A stretch of DNA of 64,000 nt from SZUA-309 sp965215995 (GCA_965215995.1 OZ244128.1:372001-436000); one strand, 5' to 3'. Positions 33,849-42,961 are shown, counted from the stretch's first letter. Notes: generated by a model from the letters alone, not told the origin. A program made the numbers and translations.

Positions 33849-34157
33849 TTACGGACCCTGATCGTCGGGCTCACACCCGCTGGTGACCTGCTGCAGTTTT
33901 TCCGTCAACGCCAGGTAGTTTTCCGGACTCAGCTGTGGAGGTTGCTGCTGTGTCATCATCGCCAGCGCCGCGGCCTGCTCCTCATCGGACATGATCCGAT
34001 CGGCAGTGGCTTGTCCGCATTCACAATTCTCCGGGGTATCCGCAGCGGTTCTAAGGCAGTAGTCCTCGAGCGAGCTGTACGACTCCTGCGCCAACACCGG
34101 GGTCGTGATGTTAGCGAGCAGAACAAAGGGCACTGTTCTGAGCATTATTCCGAGCAT
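33849..34157 (-). CDS. Small secreted protein of unknown function
   Basis: The ATG at 34157 is chosen because GGGAGGA lies just upstream and a signal peptide follows (MLGIMLRTVPFVLLANITTPVLAQ). The mature part is about 78 residues, acidic, with Cys in DYCLRTAADTPENCECGQ and a further Cys near the C-terminus, so four cysteines could form two disulfides. The pattern 'YC...NCxCG' recalls small periplasmic proteins with a helical hairpin. No family is recognised. It lies between the dioxygenase operon and the Baeyer-Villiger gene on the same strand. Confidence 0.6.
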   Translation of the reverse strand: MLGIMLRTVPFVLLANITTPVLAQESYSSLEDYCLRTAADTPENCECGQATADRIMSDEEQAAALAMMTQQQPPQLSPENYLALTEKLQQVTSGCEPDDQGP

Positions 34158-34255
34158 CGATCCATGTCCTCCCTGTGGAATAGCCAACACTACCAGATCT
34201 TCAGCAACATACCCGTTTGGCTCCCTCCGCCGACGTCAGCGCGGGTCGGGGAACC

Positions 34256-36064
34256 TCAGTTGAACTCGATACCTTCGAAGTCGCCCTTCTCTCGCCATGC
34301 CTTGATGTACTTGAAATACGCCGTGGCACCTTCCGGATAACCCACGTTCATCTTCGCGGATTCCGGAATCTCCTGACCTTCGTTGTTGTAGTACCCGGGG
34401 GTGCAGTCCGGCGAGCCGATCATCATGCCGGCGCTATGACTCAACAGCTCGAGCCAGGCATCCTCAGCTTCTTTCGAGACCTCCACCGTCTGGTAGCCGC
34501 CATCCAGGGCGTGCCTCACCATCATGGCGATGGTCATGCCGGACTCGACGATGTTGTGCGGGATGTTGGAGATCAGGTTGGCACCTTGAGTGGGCTGCAC
34601 CCAGAACGCGTTCGGAAAGCCGTGCACGTTGATGCCGTGCTTGGTCCGCATGCCGTCGGCCCAGTACTCGGTGAGGGTCACACCATCCCGGCCAACCGTC
34701 TCGAAACCGGCCCGGTGTGCGAGCTCGGTGCCCACCTCGAAGCCGGTGCCGTAGATGATGCAGTCCACCTCGTACTCCTGACCGCCGACGACCACGCCCT
34801 TGTCCGTGATCCGCTCGACCCCTTTGCCATCCGTATCGAGCAGCACGCAGGCGGGCTCGTTGAACGCATCCAGGTACTCATCGTGGAAGCACGGGCGCTT
34901 GCACAGCTGCCGGTACCAGGCTTTCAGCTTGTATGCCGTCTCCTTGTCCTCGACCACGGAATCGATCCGGTCGCGGATCTCCTCCATCTTCTCGAAGTCG
35001 GCATCTTCGTAGGACTCCAGCATCTTCAGCGGATCCCGACGGTGCTCTTCCGGCAGCTCCATGATCTTCGAGCGGATGCGCCGGGAGAGGTCCGTCCAAC
35101 CATCCTGCACAAGGTCTTCTTCCGCGGCACCGCCCGTCTGATTGAGGGTGAAGTTCTCCATCCAACGTTGCTGCCAGCCAGGTGTGGCGATCTCTTCGAA
35201 CCACTCAGGGTCCGTCTTCACATTGTCGCGCACGTCCACCGAAGACGGGGTGCGCTGGCAGACGTAGAAGGTCTTGCAGGCACTGGCCAGGTGAGGGATG
35301 CACTGCACCGCGGTGGCACCGGTGCCGATCAGAGCGACGCGCTTGTCCGCCAGCTTGTCGAGCGGCGCACCGGCCTCATCGCCACCCGTGTAGTCATAGT
35401 CCCAGCGGCTGGTGTGAAACGAATGACCCTTGAAATCTTCGATGCCCGGCACGCCAGGCAGCTTGGGCACATGCAGCGGTCCCGTGCCCATGCCGACGAA
35501 CTGAGCGCTGAACGCATCACCGCGATCCGTCTCGATCCGCCAGACTTTCGCCGCGTCATCCCATTTCAGGGATTGCACCTGCGTGTGGAACAGCGCGTTG
35601 TCATAGAGGCCGTACTGATTGCCGATTCTCTCACAGTGCTCGAGTATCTCCGGCGCGTGCGCGTACTTCTCGGTCGGCATGTGACCGGTTTCTTCCAGCA
35701 GCGGCATGTATATGAATGAAGCCGTATCGCACATGGCGCCCGGGTATCGGTTCCAATACCAGGTGCCGCCGAAGTCGCCGCCTTTCTCGATGATGCGCAC
35801 ATCCTTCACCCCCTGCTCCACCAGTCGGGCACCGGTGACAAGGCCCGCATAGCCACCCCCGATGAAGGCAACGGTCACGTGATCGGTTTTCGGCTCGCGC
35901 TCCTTGAAGGGCACGTACGGATCGTCCAGATAGTGGGAAAGCTGGCCCTGGATCCGGATGTACTGGGCGTTGCCATCGGGTCGGAGACGCTTGTTCCGTT
36001 CCTCCATGTACTTCTTCTTCAGCGCCTCTTTGTCGACGACTTTCTTCTCTACCGCTTTATTCAT
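34256..36064 (-). CDS. Flavin-containing Baeyer-Villiger-type monooxygenase
   Basis: This 602-residue protein has a lysine-rich N-terminal extension of about 60 residues. An FAD Rossmann motif follows (GGGYAG, 69-74), then the GGTWYWNRYPGAMCD segment, the Baeyer-Villiger fingerprint FKGHSFHTSRWD (211-222), and the NADPH motif GTGATA (247-252). Such enzymes insert oxygen next to a ketone, making esters or lactones; steroid and cyclic-ketone monooxygenases have this layout. The alpha/beta hydrolases in the window could open the product. It is divergent from PPK2. Confidence 0.92.
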   Translation of the reverse strand: MNKAVEKKVVDKEALKKKYMEERNKRLRPDGNAQYIRIQGQLSHYLDDPYVPFKEREPKTDHVTVAFIGGGYAGLVTGARLVEQGVKDVRIIEKGGDFGGTWYWNRYPGAMCDTASFIYMPLLEETGHMPTEKYAHAPEILEHCERIGNQYGLYDNALFHTQVQSLKWDDAAKVWRIETDRGDAFSAQFVGMGTGPLHVPKLPGVPGIEDFKGHSFHTSRWDYDYTGGDEAGAPLDKLADKRVALIGTGATAVQCIPHLASACKTFYVCQRTPSSVDVRDNVKTDPEWFEEIATPGWQQRWMENFTLNQTGGAAEEDLVQDGWTDLSRRIRSKIMELPEEHRRDPLKMLESYEDADFEKMEEIRDRIDSVVEDKETAYKLKAWYRQLCKRPCFHDEYLDAFNEPACVLLDTDGKGVERITDKGVVVGGQEYEVDCIIYGTGFEVGTELAHRAGFETVGRDGVTLTEYWADGMRTKHGINVHGFPNAFWVQPTQGANLISNIPHNIVESGMTIAMMVRHALDGGYQTVEVSKEAEDAWLELLSHSAGMMIGSPDCTPGYYNNEGQEIPESAKMNVGYPEGATAYFKYIKAWREKGDFEGIEFN

Positions 36065-36240
36065 AACAACCCCAGGAAGTGACTGACCTAATCCATGAGC
36101 AGAAGGCCAACATGGTTTCGCAGCGTCCAGATCAGGTCAAGCGAAGGTGCATGTCGCCCATTCAAATCACACTAGCAGCCTGGACGAAACCCGCCTTGAT
36201 CCGCATCATCTCCGGCAGAAAGCAATCACGGAAGGCATTG

Positions 36241-37152
36241 ATGGATTCAAAAGACGACGCGATGGAATGGCTCGAAGCGGAGCTCAGCGATACTCTGGAT
36301 GAAGACTATGAGCTGGAGATGTCTGATCCGCACATCTCCAGCGAGGTCAAGAAGATCTACCGGAAGGCTCGCCCGCCGGGCATGGACCGGCGCGATTACT
36401 TCCGCCAGTTGCTCCTGCTGCAGTCCGAGCTGATCAAGCTCCAGGAATGGGTGATCCACACCGGCGCTAAAATCGTCGTGATCTTCGAGGGCCGGGACGC
36501 GGCCGGAAAGGGGGGCGCCATCAAGCGCATCACCCAGCGCTTGAACCCGCGGGTCGTGCGCACCGTAGCCCTGCCTGCGCCCAGCGAACGGGAGAAGAGC
36601 CAGTGGTACTTCCAGCGCTACGTGCCGCATCTGCCCGCGGCGGGTGAGATCGTGCTCTTCGACCGCTCATGGTACAACCGCTCCGGGGTGGAGCGCGTGA
36701 TGGGGTTCGCGACGCCGGACCAGGTGGAGCAGTTCCTGAACGACACGCCGGAGTTCGAGCGCATGCTGGTCCGCTCCGGGATCACAGTGCTCAAATACTG
36801 GTTCTCGATCACAGACGAAGAGCAGCAACTGAGGTTCCTGATGCGGATCTACGATCCCCTCAAGCAGTGGAAGCTCTCGCCCATGGACCTGGAGTCCCGT
36901 GTCCGCTGGGAGGAGTACACCAAGGCCAAGGAGATCACCTTCGCCAGAACGAACATACCCGAGGCACCGTGGTTCATCGTCGAAGGCAACGACAAGAAGA
37001 AAGCACGGCTGAACTGCATCGCCCATCTGCTCGATCAGATTCCCTACGAGGAAGTGGAGAGCGACCCCATCGCCTTGCCGGATCGCGTCTTCAATCCGGA
37101 CTACGACCGGCAGACCCTGCCGAGCGAGCTGTACGTGCCGCAGCGGTACTGA
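36241..37152 (+). CDS. ppk2: Polyphosphate kinase 2 (PPK2)
   Basis: The start at 36241 (GGAAGG 5 bp upstream) gives 303 residues, the usual PPK2 length; an in-frame ATG at 36079 would add an atypical 54-residue leader. Walker A is FEGRDAAGKGG (82-92), Walker B is VLFDRSWYNRSGVERV (138-153), and a lid region with Arg/Lys lies around 117-130. PPK2 transfers phosphate between polyphosphate and nucleotides. Here it may support ATP-dependent acyl activation or stress responses; its place inside a catabolic region may be coincidental. Confidence 0.93.
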   Translation: MDSKDDAMEWLEAELSDTLDEDYELEMSDPHISSEVKKIYRKARPPGMDRRDYFRQLLLLQSELIKLQEWVIHTGAKIVVIFEGRDAAGKGGAIKRITQRLNPRVVRTVALPAPSEREKSQWYFQRYVPHLPAAGEIVLFDRSWYNRSGVERVMGFATPDQVEQFLNDTPEFERMLVRSGITVLKYWFSITDEEQQLRFLMRIYDPLKQWKLSPMDLESRVRWEEYTKAKEITFARTNIPEAPWFIVEGNDKKKARLNCIAHLLDQIPYEEVESDPIALPDRVFNPDYDRQTLPSELYVPQRY

Positions 37153-37170
37153 CGGGCAGGGCTAGCTGAC

Positions 37171-38520
37171 GTGGCCAGGCAGATGCTGCTCAACGCGTTC
37201 GCCATGAACTGTGTCGCTCATCAGTCCAGCGGCCTCTGGCGTCATCCGAGGGATCGTTCACGGGAGTATTACTCCCTCGAGTACTGGCAATCACTCGCCC
37301 AGACTCTGGAGGGCGGTTGTTTCGACGGGATCTTCCTCGCGGACGTCACCGGCGTTTATGACGTTTACCAGGGCACGCCGGATGCAGCGCTGCGCACCGC
37401 CATGCAGATTCCGGCCAACGACCCGTTCTGCCTGGTGCCTGCCATGGCGGCGGTCACCGACCATCTGGGCTTCGGCATCACCGGCGCCATACCTTATGAG
37501 CCGCCCTACGCATTTGCCCGCCGGGTCTCGACCCTCGACCATCTCAGCCAGGGGCGAATGGCGTGGAACGTGGTGACCGGATATCTGGACAGCGCCGCTC
37601 GGGGTGCCGGTCGGAAGAAGCAGACCGAGCACGACACCCGCTACGATATTGCCGATGACTACATGAGCGTGGTCTACAAGCTCTGGGAAGGAAGCTGGGA
37701 AGACGACGCCGTACGCTACGATCAGTCAGCGGGTATGTTCGCCGACCCAGCCCGGGTTCATGCAGTTTCGCACCACGGTCCATACTTCGACCTGGAAGCC
37801 ATTCATCTCTGCGAGCCTTCCCCGCAACGAACGCCCGTGATCTTCCAGGCCGGCGCGTCTCCGCGCGGTCAGGCCTTCGCGGCCCAGCATGCCGAATGTG
37901 TGTTCATCGGGGCACCCACGATCGAGAGCACGGCAGCCATGGTTTCGAGCTTAAGGCAGGCGACCGCCGATGCAGGCCGGGATCCCGATCAGCTGAAGAT
38001 CTTCGCGCTGCTGGCGGTGGTGGCCGACGAAACAGACGCCCAGGCAGGCCGTAAGCTCGCGGACTACCGGCAATACGCTCTGCCGGAAGGATCCCTGGCA
38101 CTGATGTCCGGCTGGACCGGAGTGGATCTCGGTCAGTTCGGTCTCGATGAGCGGGCCGAGAACGTCTCCAGCCAGGCCATCCAGAGCGCCATGAGCGGCC
38201 TCGGCAGCCGCACGGTTCGGGAGTGGGGCGAAGCATTGGCCGTCGGCGGCGCGGCCAACGTCATCAGCGGTTCACCCACCACCGTGGCCGATGCGCTAGA
38301 GCAGTGGCTGGATGAGACCGGTGTGGACGGATTCAATCTGGCCTACACCGTGATGCCCGAATGCTTCAGCGACTTCGTGACGCTGGTGACGCCGGAGCTT
38401 CAGCGTCGTGGTCGGCTGAGGAACTCATACAGTGAAGGCACGTTGAGGCAGAAGCTGTTCGGTGCTGGGGACCGCCTGCGGGCACCCCATCCTGCGGCCG
38501 GTTATCGAAAAGCGGGCTGA
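37171..38520 (+). CDS. LLM-class FMN-dependent monooxygenase, NtaA/SnaA/DszA type
   Basis: This 449-residue protein has the signature of the nitrilotriacetate/DszA monooxygenase group: LNAFAMNCVAHQSSGLWRHP at the N-terminus, RRVSTLDHLSQGRMAWNVVTGY in the middle, and FQAGASPRGQAFAAQHAECVF. It uses FMNH2 supplied by a separate reductase. The GTG at 37171 is taken as start; the ATG at 37183 is possible. It is followed after 3 bp by a DsbA-type isomerase gene, forming a two-gene unit. DszA-like enzymes cleave C-S or C-N bonds, or act on alkanes; the substrate is unknown. Confidence 0.88.
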   Translation: MARQMLLNAFAMNCVAHQSSGLWRHPRDRSREYYSLEYWQSLAQTLEGGCFDGIFLADVTGVYDVYQGTPDAALRTAMQIPANDPFCLVPAMAAVTDHLGFGITGAIPYEPPYAFARRVSTLDHLSQGRMAWNVVTGYLDSAARGAGRKKQTEHDTRYDIADDYMSVVYKLWEGSWEDDAVRYDQSAGMFADPARVHAVSHHGPYFDLEAIHLCEPSPQRTPVIFQAGASPRGQAFAAQHAECVFIGAPTIESTAAMVSSLRQATADAGRDPDQLKIFALLAVVADETDAQAGRKLADYRQYALPEGSLALMSGWTGVDLGQFGLDERAENVSSQAIQSAMSGLGSRTVREWGEALAVGGAANVISGSPTTVADALEQWLDETGVDGFNLAYTVMPECFSDFVTLVTPELQRRGRLRNSYSEGTLRQKLFGAGDRLRAPHPAAGYRKAG

Positions 38521-38523
38521 TTC

Positions 38524-39183
38524 ATGACGACTGAAATTGATTTCTACTGGGACATCGGCAGCACGAACACGTACTTCGCGCTGCATCTGATCCGGCCCAT
38601 CGCTGCCCGACATGGCGCGACTATCCGGTACCAGCCTTTTAATCTCGGTTACGTGTTCCGGAAGCACAACTACCAACTCATGGAGGAACCCCGGGCCAAG
38701 CTCAGCAACCGACGGAGAGATCTGCAGCGTTGGGCCGCTCGTCACGATCTGCCGTTCAGGATGCCGGAGCAGTTTCCGATCAAGACCAGCCGGGCACTGC
38801 GCGGTTCCCTGGTGGCACGCCAGCACGACCTCGAGGAGGCCTATCTGGATGCAATCTTCAGCGCCTACTGGGAGCACAACGATCCCTCTATCGCCGAGTA
38901 CCGCGGCCTCACCCGGATCGCTCACGAGATCGGCCTGGATGCTGAGCGGTTCGAATCCGAATGCGAAAGCGAAGAAATCCGGGCTGGACTGGCTGAGGTG
39001 ACGGAAAAAGCCATGGCCGAAGGTGTGTTCGGCGCCCCGACCTTCGTCATCGACGGCGAGATCTACTGGGGCAAGGATCGCTTCGAGTTCATCGAAGCGC
39101 ACCTGGACGGCCATCCGGCGCTACCGCCTGTTCGCGACAGGGCAGACGACGCCTTTGCCGACCAGGTGAGAGAACGGGAGTAG
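38524..39183 (+). CDS. DsbA-family/2-hydroxychromene-2-carboxylate isomerase-like protein
   Basis: This 219-residue thioredoxin-fold protein of the kappa-GST/HCCA isomerase group has an N-terminal DFYWDIGSTNTYFALHL segment with a serine or threonine at the active site, and the C-terminal signature GVFGAPTFVIDGEIYWGKDR. HCCA isomerase is a glutathione-dependent enzyme of naphthalene-type ring degradation. It starts 3 bp after the LLM monooxygenase stop, so a shared operon is likely. Confidence 0.88.
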   Translation: MTTEIDFYWDIGSTNTYFALHLIRPIAARHGATIRYQPFNLGYVFRKHNYQLMEEPRAKLSNRRRDLQRWAARHDLPFRMPEQFPIKTSRALRGSLVARQHDLEEAYLDAIFSAYWEHNDPSIAEYRGLTRIAHEIGLDAERFESECESEEIRAGLAEVTEKAMAEGVFGAPTFVIDGEIYWGKDRFEFIEAHLDGHPALPPVRDRADDAFADQVRERE

Positions 39184-39189
39184 GTCCGC

Positions 39190-39789
39190 TCAGCCTTCAG
39201 GGCAGAACTGGGCCCGCACCAACGCCCGCAATGTCTCCGGGTAGCTTCGCTTCATCTCGTTGAAGTACCGCTTACCGTACATGTTCGATAGGGTCGGCGC
39301 TGAAATCACCAGGTAGTTCACCGCGCCCAGAAACTGATAGACACAAGCCAGCGCCTGCGCATCGCTGAGATGGGCAGTCGGCTGATTGGCTTTCACCAGC
39401 GCGGTCAGCCGATCCAGATAGGGCTTCAGGTACCAGACCCCGGCCGATTCCGCACGTCGTCGGTTGTCGAGCAGCTCGCGCATCAGAATCCGGGTGCTCT
39501 CCGTAGCTTCCAGCGACCCGGCGACACGCTCCACAAGCAACGATTCCAGTGCCTGATACGGATCTTCCTCCGACCCATCGAGTTGCTCGAGACCGGCCAT
39601 GAGCTCACTGGAAATCTCCTCCAGCACCAGTCCATAGAGCTTCTCCTTGCTGCCGAAGTGATGCAGGAGCGCCTGTTTGGTCAGCCCCACCTCATCGGCG
39701 ATGGCAGCAATGCTGGTGCCGTCGAAGCCTCGTTCGGAAAAGTGCCTGCGTGCCGTAGCGATGAATCTGGATCGGGTATCTGTGCTCAT
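39190..39789 (-). CDS. TetR-family transcriptional regulator
   Basis: The start is taken at the ATG at 39789 (MSTDTRSRFIATARRHF), giving 199 residues; the frame is open to 39840, which would run into the first operator. The helix-turn-helix is TSIAAIADEVGLTKQALLHHFGSKEKLYG. Two palindromes in the upstream region (39840-39889) are its likely binding sites, controlling itself and the divergent enoyl-CoA hydratase gene. Confidence 0.9.
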   Translation of the reverse strand: MSTDTRSRFIATARRHFSERGFDGTSIAAIADEVGLTKQALLHHFGSKEKLYGLVLEEISSELMAGLEQLDGSEEDPYQALESLLVERVAGSLEATESTRILMRELLDNRRRAESAGVWYLKPYLDRLTALVKANQPTAHLSDAQALACVYQFLGAVNYLVISAPTLSNMYGKRYFNEMKRSYPETLRALVRAQFCPEG

Positions 39790-39839
39790 GGTTTGGCCGA
39801 AAGCGAAAGTTCCTCGAATGGTACTGAACCCCTTGCGCA

Positions 39840-39889
39840 CTTACCACTTGGTAAGGTATTCTCTGAACATGACTTACCAATTGGTAAGT
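39840..39889. promoter_or_regulatory. Two related palindromic operators in the TetR/hydratase intergenic region
   Basis: Site 1 (39840-39855) reads CTTACCACTTGGTAAG, palindromic except at one pair. Site 2 (39872-39889) is a perfect 18-bp palindrome, ACTTACCAATTGGTAAGT. Both share the half-site CTTACCA, and their centres are 33 bp apart, about three helical turns, so two dimers could bind on the same face. The TTACCAATTGGTAA type is typical of TetR regulators of lipid or solvent genes. Confidence 0.85.
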
Positions 39890-39952
39890 TCCCAGTAGGG
39901 CTCAGATAAGTAAATCGACCGCAGACAGCCAACCCAGAAACAGGAGACAGCC

Positions 39953-40837
39953 ATGAACGAAGTGCTTTACGAGAAGAACGATCGCATCGCCACCATCTCG
40001 CTGAACCGACCAGACAAGTACAACACCCTGCGTTACGAGGTCATTCGGGGGCTCAACGAACACCTCGAGGAAGCCAATCGGGATCCTGATGTGCGGGTCA
40101 TCATCCTGGAAGGTAAAGGAGACGCCTTCTGCGGCGGCTTCGATTTCTCGGGCGGACTCGAGCACTACGGCAATATCAAGGAAGAGAACTACGACCCCGG
40201 CATGGACGTGCTCGGGGTGACCGACCAGTACTCGAGTTACATCAACACCTTCATGGGCCTATGGCGCGGTGGCAAGCCGACCATCTCCAAGGTGCACGGC
40301 TACTGCGTAGGCGGCGGCTCTGAGCTGGCGTTGTGCGCCGATCTGGTCGTCGCTTCCGACTGCGCCCGGTTCGGCACCCCCTACGCCCGGGTCTGGGGCT
40401 GCCACCTGACCGGCATGTGGGTGTATCGGCTGGGTCTGGCCAAGGCCAAGTACTACGCGCTGACCGGCGAGTGGATCAGTGGCAAAGAAGCGGTCAAGGC
40501 CGAGCTGATCAACTTCTCCTACCCGCTGGAAGACCTGGATCGTGAAGTGCAGGCCCTGGCCGGGAAGCTGGCCCAGATCCCGCTGACTCAGCTCATCTCC
40601 ATGAAGCTGATCGTCAACCAGACCTACGACAACATGGGGCTGCAGAGCACCCAGACCTTAGGTCCCATCCTGGACGGCATCATGCGCAACACGCCGGAAG
40701 GGCGGCAGTTTGTGCGCACCGCAGCCTCCGAGGGTGTGCGCGGCGCCATCGAGCAGCGGGATGGGCCTTTCGCTGACTACAGCCAGGGTGCGCCGGAAGA
40801 TCAGCCTCGTCGGCGGAGCGAGTTGAATCTGCCTTGA
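39953..40837 (+). CDS. Enoyl-CoA hydratase/isomerase family protein
   Basis: This 294-residue crotonase-fold protein has an AGGAGACAGCC ribosome-binding site. The first oxyanion segment is LEGKGDAFCGGFDFSGG and the second is VHGYCVGGGSELALCADLVVAS. The protein is longer than standard hydratases, with a large insertion around residues 70-95 (EHYGNIKEENYDPGMDV region) and a C-terminal tail. It is probably under control of the adjacent TetR through the twin operators. A second crotonase gene follows after 74 bp in the same direction. Confidence 0.88.
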   Translation: MNEVLYEKNDRIATISLNRPDKYNTLRYEVIRGLNEHLEEANRDPDVRVIILEGKGDAFCGGFDFSGGLEHYGNIKEENYDPGMDVLGVTDQYSSYINTFMGLWRGGKPTISKVHGYCVGGGSELALCADLVVASDCARFGTPYARVWGCHLTGMWVYRLGLAKAKYYALTGEWISGKEAVKAELINFSYPLEDLDREVQALAGKLAQIPLTQLISMKLIVNQTYDNMGLQSTQTLGPILDGIMRNTPEGRQFVRTAASEGVRGAIEQRDGPFADYSQGAPEDQPRRRSELNLP

Positions 40838-40911
40838 ACACGGGACAGGGAACGGTCACGGAAATCCGGTAAACTCGCATCCCTTTCCCAGGGACCAACA
40901 GAGAGATTGCC

Positions 40912-41727
40912 ATGGCCGTCACACCTTCCAGCACCGATGAGCTCCTGGTCGAGCAGAAAGAGCAAATCTGCGTCATCACCCTGAACCGGCCCGAACGCCT
41001 GAACGCCATCAGCCGGCCTATGCTCGCTGAGTTGTCGGCCAAGGTGGTGGAGGCGAACAAGGATCCGGACACGCGTTGCATCGTCCTGACCGGAGCCGGT
41101 CGCGGTTTCTGTTCCGGCCTCGACCTGATCGACACCAGCGACAACCTGGATGCACGCCAAGGTAAAGGTCAGAACCGACCCCGTCAGCTGTTCGACCTGC
41201 GTGATGCGCCCATCAACGTGATGTGGAGCGTAGATACGCCCATCATCTGCGCCATCAACGGCGCCGCTGCCGGCTACGGCATGGACATGACGTTGCTTTG
41301 CGATATGCGGATTGCCTCCGAGAACGCCAAGATGGCGGCGGTGACGGCAAAGCGCAACGTGGTGCCGGAATCCGGTGGCACCTGGCTGCTGCCGCGTCTG
41401 ATTGGCTGGGCCAAGACGGCCGAGCTCTACTACCGGGCCAGAACGCTGAACGCCGAAGAAGCGTTGGAAATGGGCCTGGTCAACGCGGTGGTCCCGGCAG
41501 ACGAGCTGATGGACACCGCCATGCAGTGGGCCCAGGAAGTGGCAGACAACGCCCCCATGGCCGTGCAAACCACCAAGCGGATGATGCGCATGGGGCTGGA
41601 AGAGTCCTACGACACGGCCGTCGACCACCTGATGGTGCACTTAAACGGCATGTTCCAGAGCGAGGACTTCGAGGAAGGCCTGAAGGCGTTCATGGAGAAG
41701 CGCAAGCCGAACTTCACCGGCCGATAG
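40912..41727 (+). CDS. Enoyl-CoA hydratase/isomerase family protein
   Basis: This 271-residue crotonase has the oxyanion motifs TGAGRGFCSGLDLI and NGAAAGYGMDMTLLCDMRI, and NVVPESGGTWLLPRLIGW at the catalytic loop with a glutamate in the expected zone. It is co-oriented with the longer crotonase at 39953, consistent with a small operon. It could be a hydratase or a 3,2-isomerase; sequence alone does not decide. Confidence 0.88.
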   Translation: MAVTPSSTDELLVEQKEQICVITLNRPERLNAISRPMLAELSAKVVEANKDPDTRCIVLTGAGRGFCSGLDLIDTSDNLDARQGKGQNRPRQLFDLRDAPINVMWSVDTPIICAINGAAAGYGMDMTLLCDMRIASENAKMAAVTAKRNVVPESGGTWLLPRLIGWAKTAELYYRARTLNAEEALEMGLVNAVVPADELMDTAMQWAQEVADNAPMAVQTTKRMMRMGLEESYDTAVDHLMVHLNGMFQSEDFEEGLKAFMEKRKPNFTGR

Positions 41728-41756
41728 GCCGCGGACGTCTAGGCCACGGACACTAA

Positions 41757-41785
41757 GCCGCCGACGCTCGCAACCAGGCGGCGGC
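41757..41785. terminator. GC-rich inverted repeat between convergent genes
   Basis: Arms GCCGCCG (41757-41763) and CGGCGGC (41779-41785) pair perfectly across a 15-nt loop in the 70-bp gap between the hydratase and the converging kinase-like gene. The loop is long and no T-run follows, so terminator function is tentative. Confidence 0.4.
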
Positions 41786-41797
41786 CACCGTCAGCCC

Positions 41798-42868
41798 TCA
41801 GCGGAGAAACTCTTCTGCGTCCAGATCGAGCGCGTGCTGGGCATGCCGGCGTGCCATGACGGTGAACATGTCATCGCCGCGCTCGGTCTGCTGCACGATC
41901 ATTGAGGCGATCACGGTGACGCCGAAGCCGCAGAAGGTGCCTTTCCGGTAACCGGTCCAGCAGTCCTGCCAGCCGAAGTCCACGCCAGCAGCGTTGAGGG
42001 CTGCGTGGTAGTCGCGGACGATCTCTTTCTCCGCCTCCCGACGCACTTCAGGCAGAAGACCTGCGCCGAGGAAGTACGCCACATCGTTCATCGGCGGCCC
42101 GAGCCGCAGGCTCTGCCAGTCCACCACGGTGACTTTCAGTGGCGACTGGTGAGCGTCGATCAACATGTTGTCCAGTCGGTAGTCCACGTGCTCGAGACAG
42201 AAGGGCATCTCGGACGGTTTGAAGAGCGGGCAATCAGGGTAATCGCCTACTCGGGCGATGATGGCCTTCTCATCATCTTCAAGCCGGTGGCCAAACCGAT
42301 CCAGAAAACCAGGCACCAGTTGCTGATAGAGCGATCCGGTGGTCACCTCGCCCTCCTGGCGTGCATAGAGCCAGTCGTACTCTTTCAGAGATTCATCGCA
42401 CCAGCTCGGCGCCTGCAGACCGACGAGCTCCAGCACGGCTGCTCGTGCCACCTCAACGCTGCAACCACCGAGCTGGTCGCCCTGCTCGGCCGGCGCCATG
42501 TCCTCCATCAACAGCACGAACTCGGGTCCTTCACCTTCGATAGCATCAAAGTAGATCTGCGGCAGTGAGATGCTCAGCCGATCAGCCAGATGGCGATAGA
42601 ACTGTACCTCCCGGTAGTAGTTGCGCAGCTGCACGCCCGTGGCCCGGCTGATCGGATCGTCGGACGGGAACTTGCCGACGAAGGTCCGCGGCGCCGCCGG
42701 CGTCTCGTTCGCGAACGTGAGCTCAAAGCGAAAACAGGTGCCGATCTGGCCCGTGCCGATCTGCTGCCGGGCGACGCTGGCCACCTGCTCATCCGGAAAG
42801 CCGTTCTCGGCGAGCCGCTCGGCAAACCAGGCCGAATCCATCTTTTCTGGACCTACTACCGCGCTCAT
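41798..42868 (-). CDS. Phosphotransferase family protein (CHK/ecdysteroid-kinase-like)
   Basis: This 356-residue protein-kinase-like-fold enzyme has a nucleotide-loop region (QQIGTGQIGTCFRFELTF), the FVLLMEDMAP hinge, the catalytic loop HVDYRLDNMLID (HxDxxxxN pattern), and VVDWQSLRLGPPMNDVAYFL as the metal-binding segment. It resembles the EcKinase/CHK group of small-molecule kinases rather than antibiotic kinases. Homologues are frequent in sterol- and xenobiotic-degrading bacteria, where phosphorylation of a hydroxylated substrate has been proposed. It is divergent from a TetR gene. Confidence 0.85.
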   Translation of the reverse strand: MSAVVGPEKMDSAWFAERLAENGFPDEQVASVARQQIGTGQIGTCFRFELTFANETPAAPRTFVGKFPSDDPISRATGVQLRNYYREVQFYRHLADRLSISLPQIYFDAIEGEGPEFVLLMEDMAPAEQGDQLGGCSVEVARAAVLELVGLQAPSWCDESLKEYDWLYARQEGEVTTGSLYQQLVPGFLDRFGHRLEDDEKAIIARVGDYPDCPLFKPSEMPFCLEHVDYRLDNMLIDAHQSPLKVTVVDWQSLRLGPPMNDVAYFLGAGLLPEVRREAEKEIVRDYHAALNAAGVDFGWQDCWTGYRKGTFCGFGVTVIASMIVQQTERGDDMFTVMARRHAQHALDLDAEEFLR

Positions 42869-42961
42869 TCATTCTCCTCTCATCACTGCCGGGTACCGCT
42901 GAAATCCGGCTCCCGCTTCTCCACCGCCTAATCGTGACTTGCATCCACCCAGTTTGTAAAA

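Noticed and set aside
36079..36240. ATG at 36079 as start of PPK2
   Set aside because: The additional 54 residues do not resemble PPK2 and the ATG at 36241 has a better ribosome-binding site.
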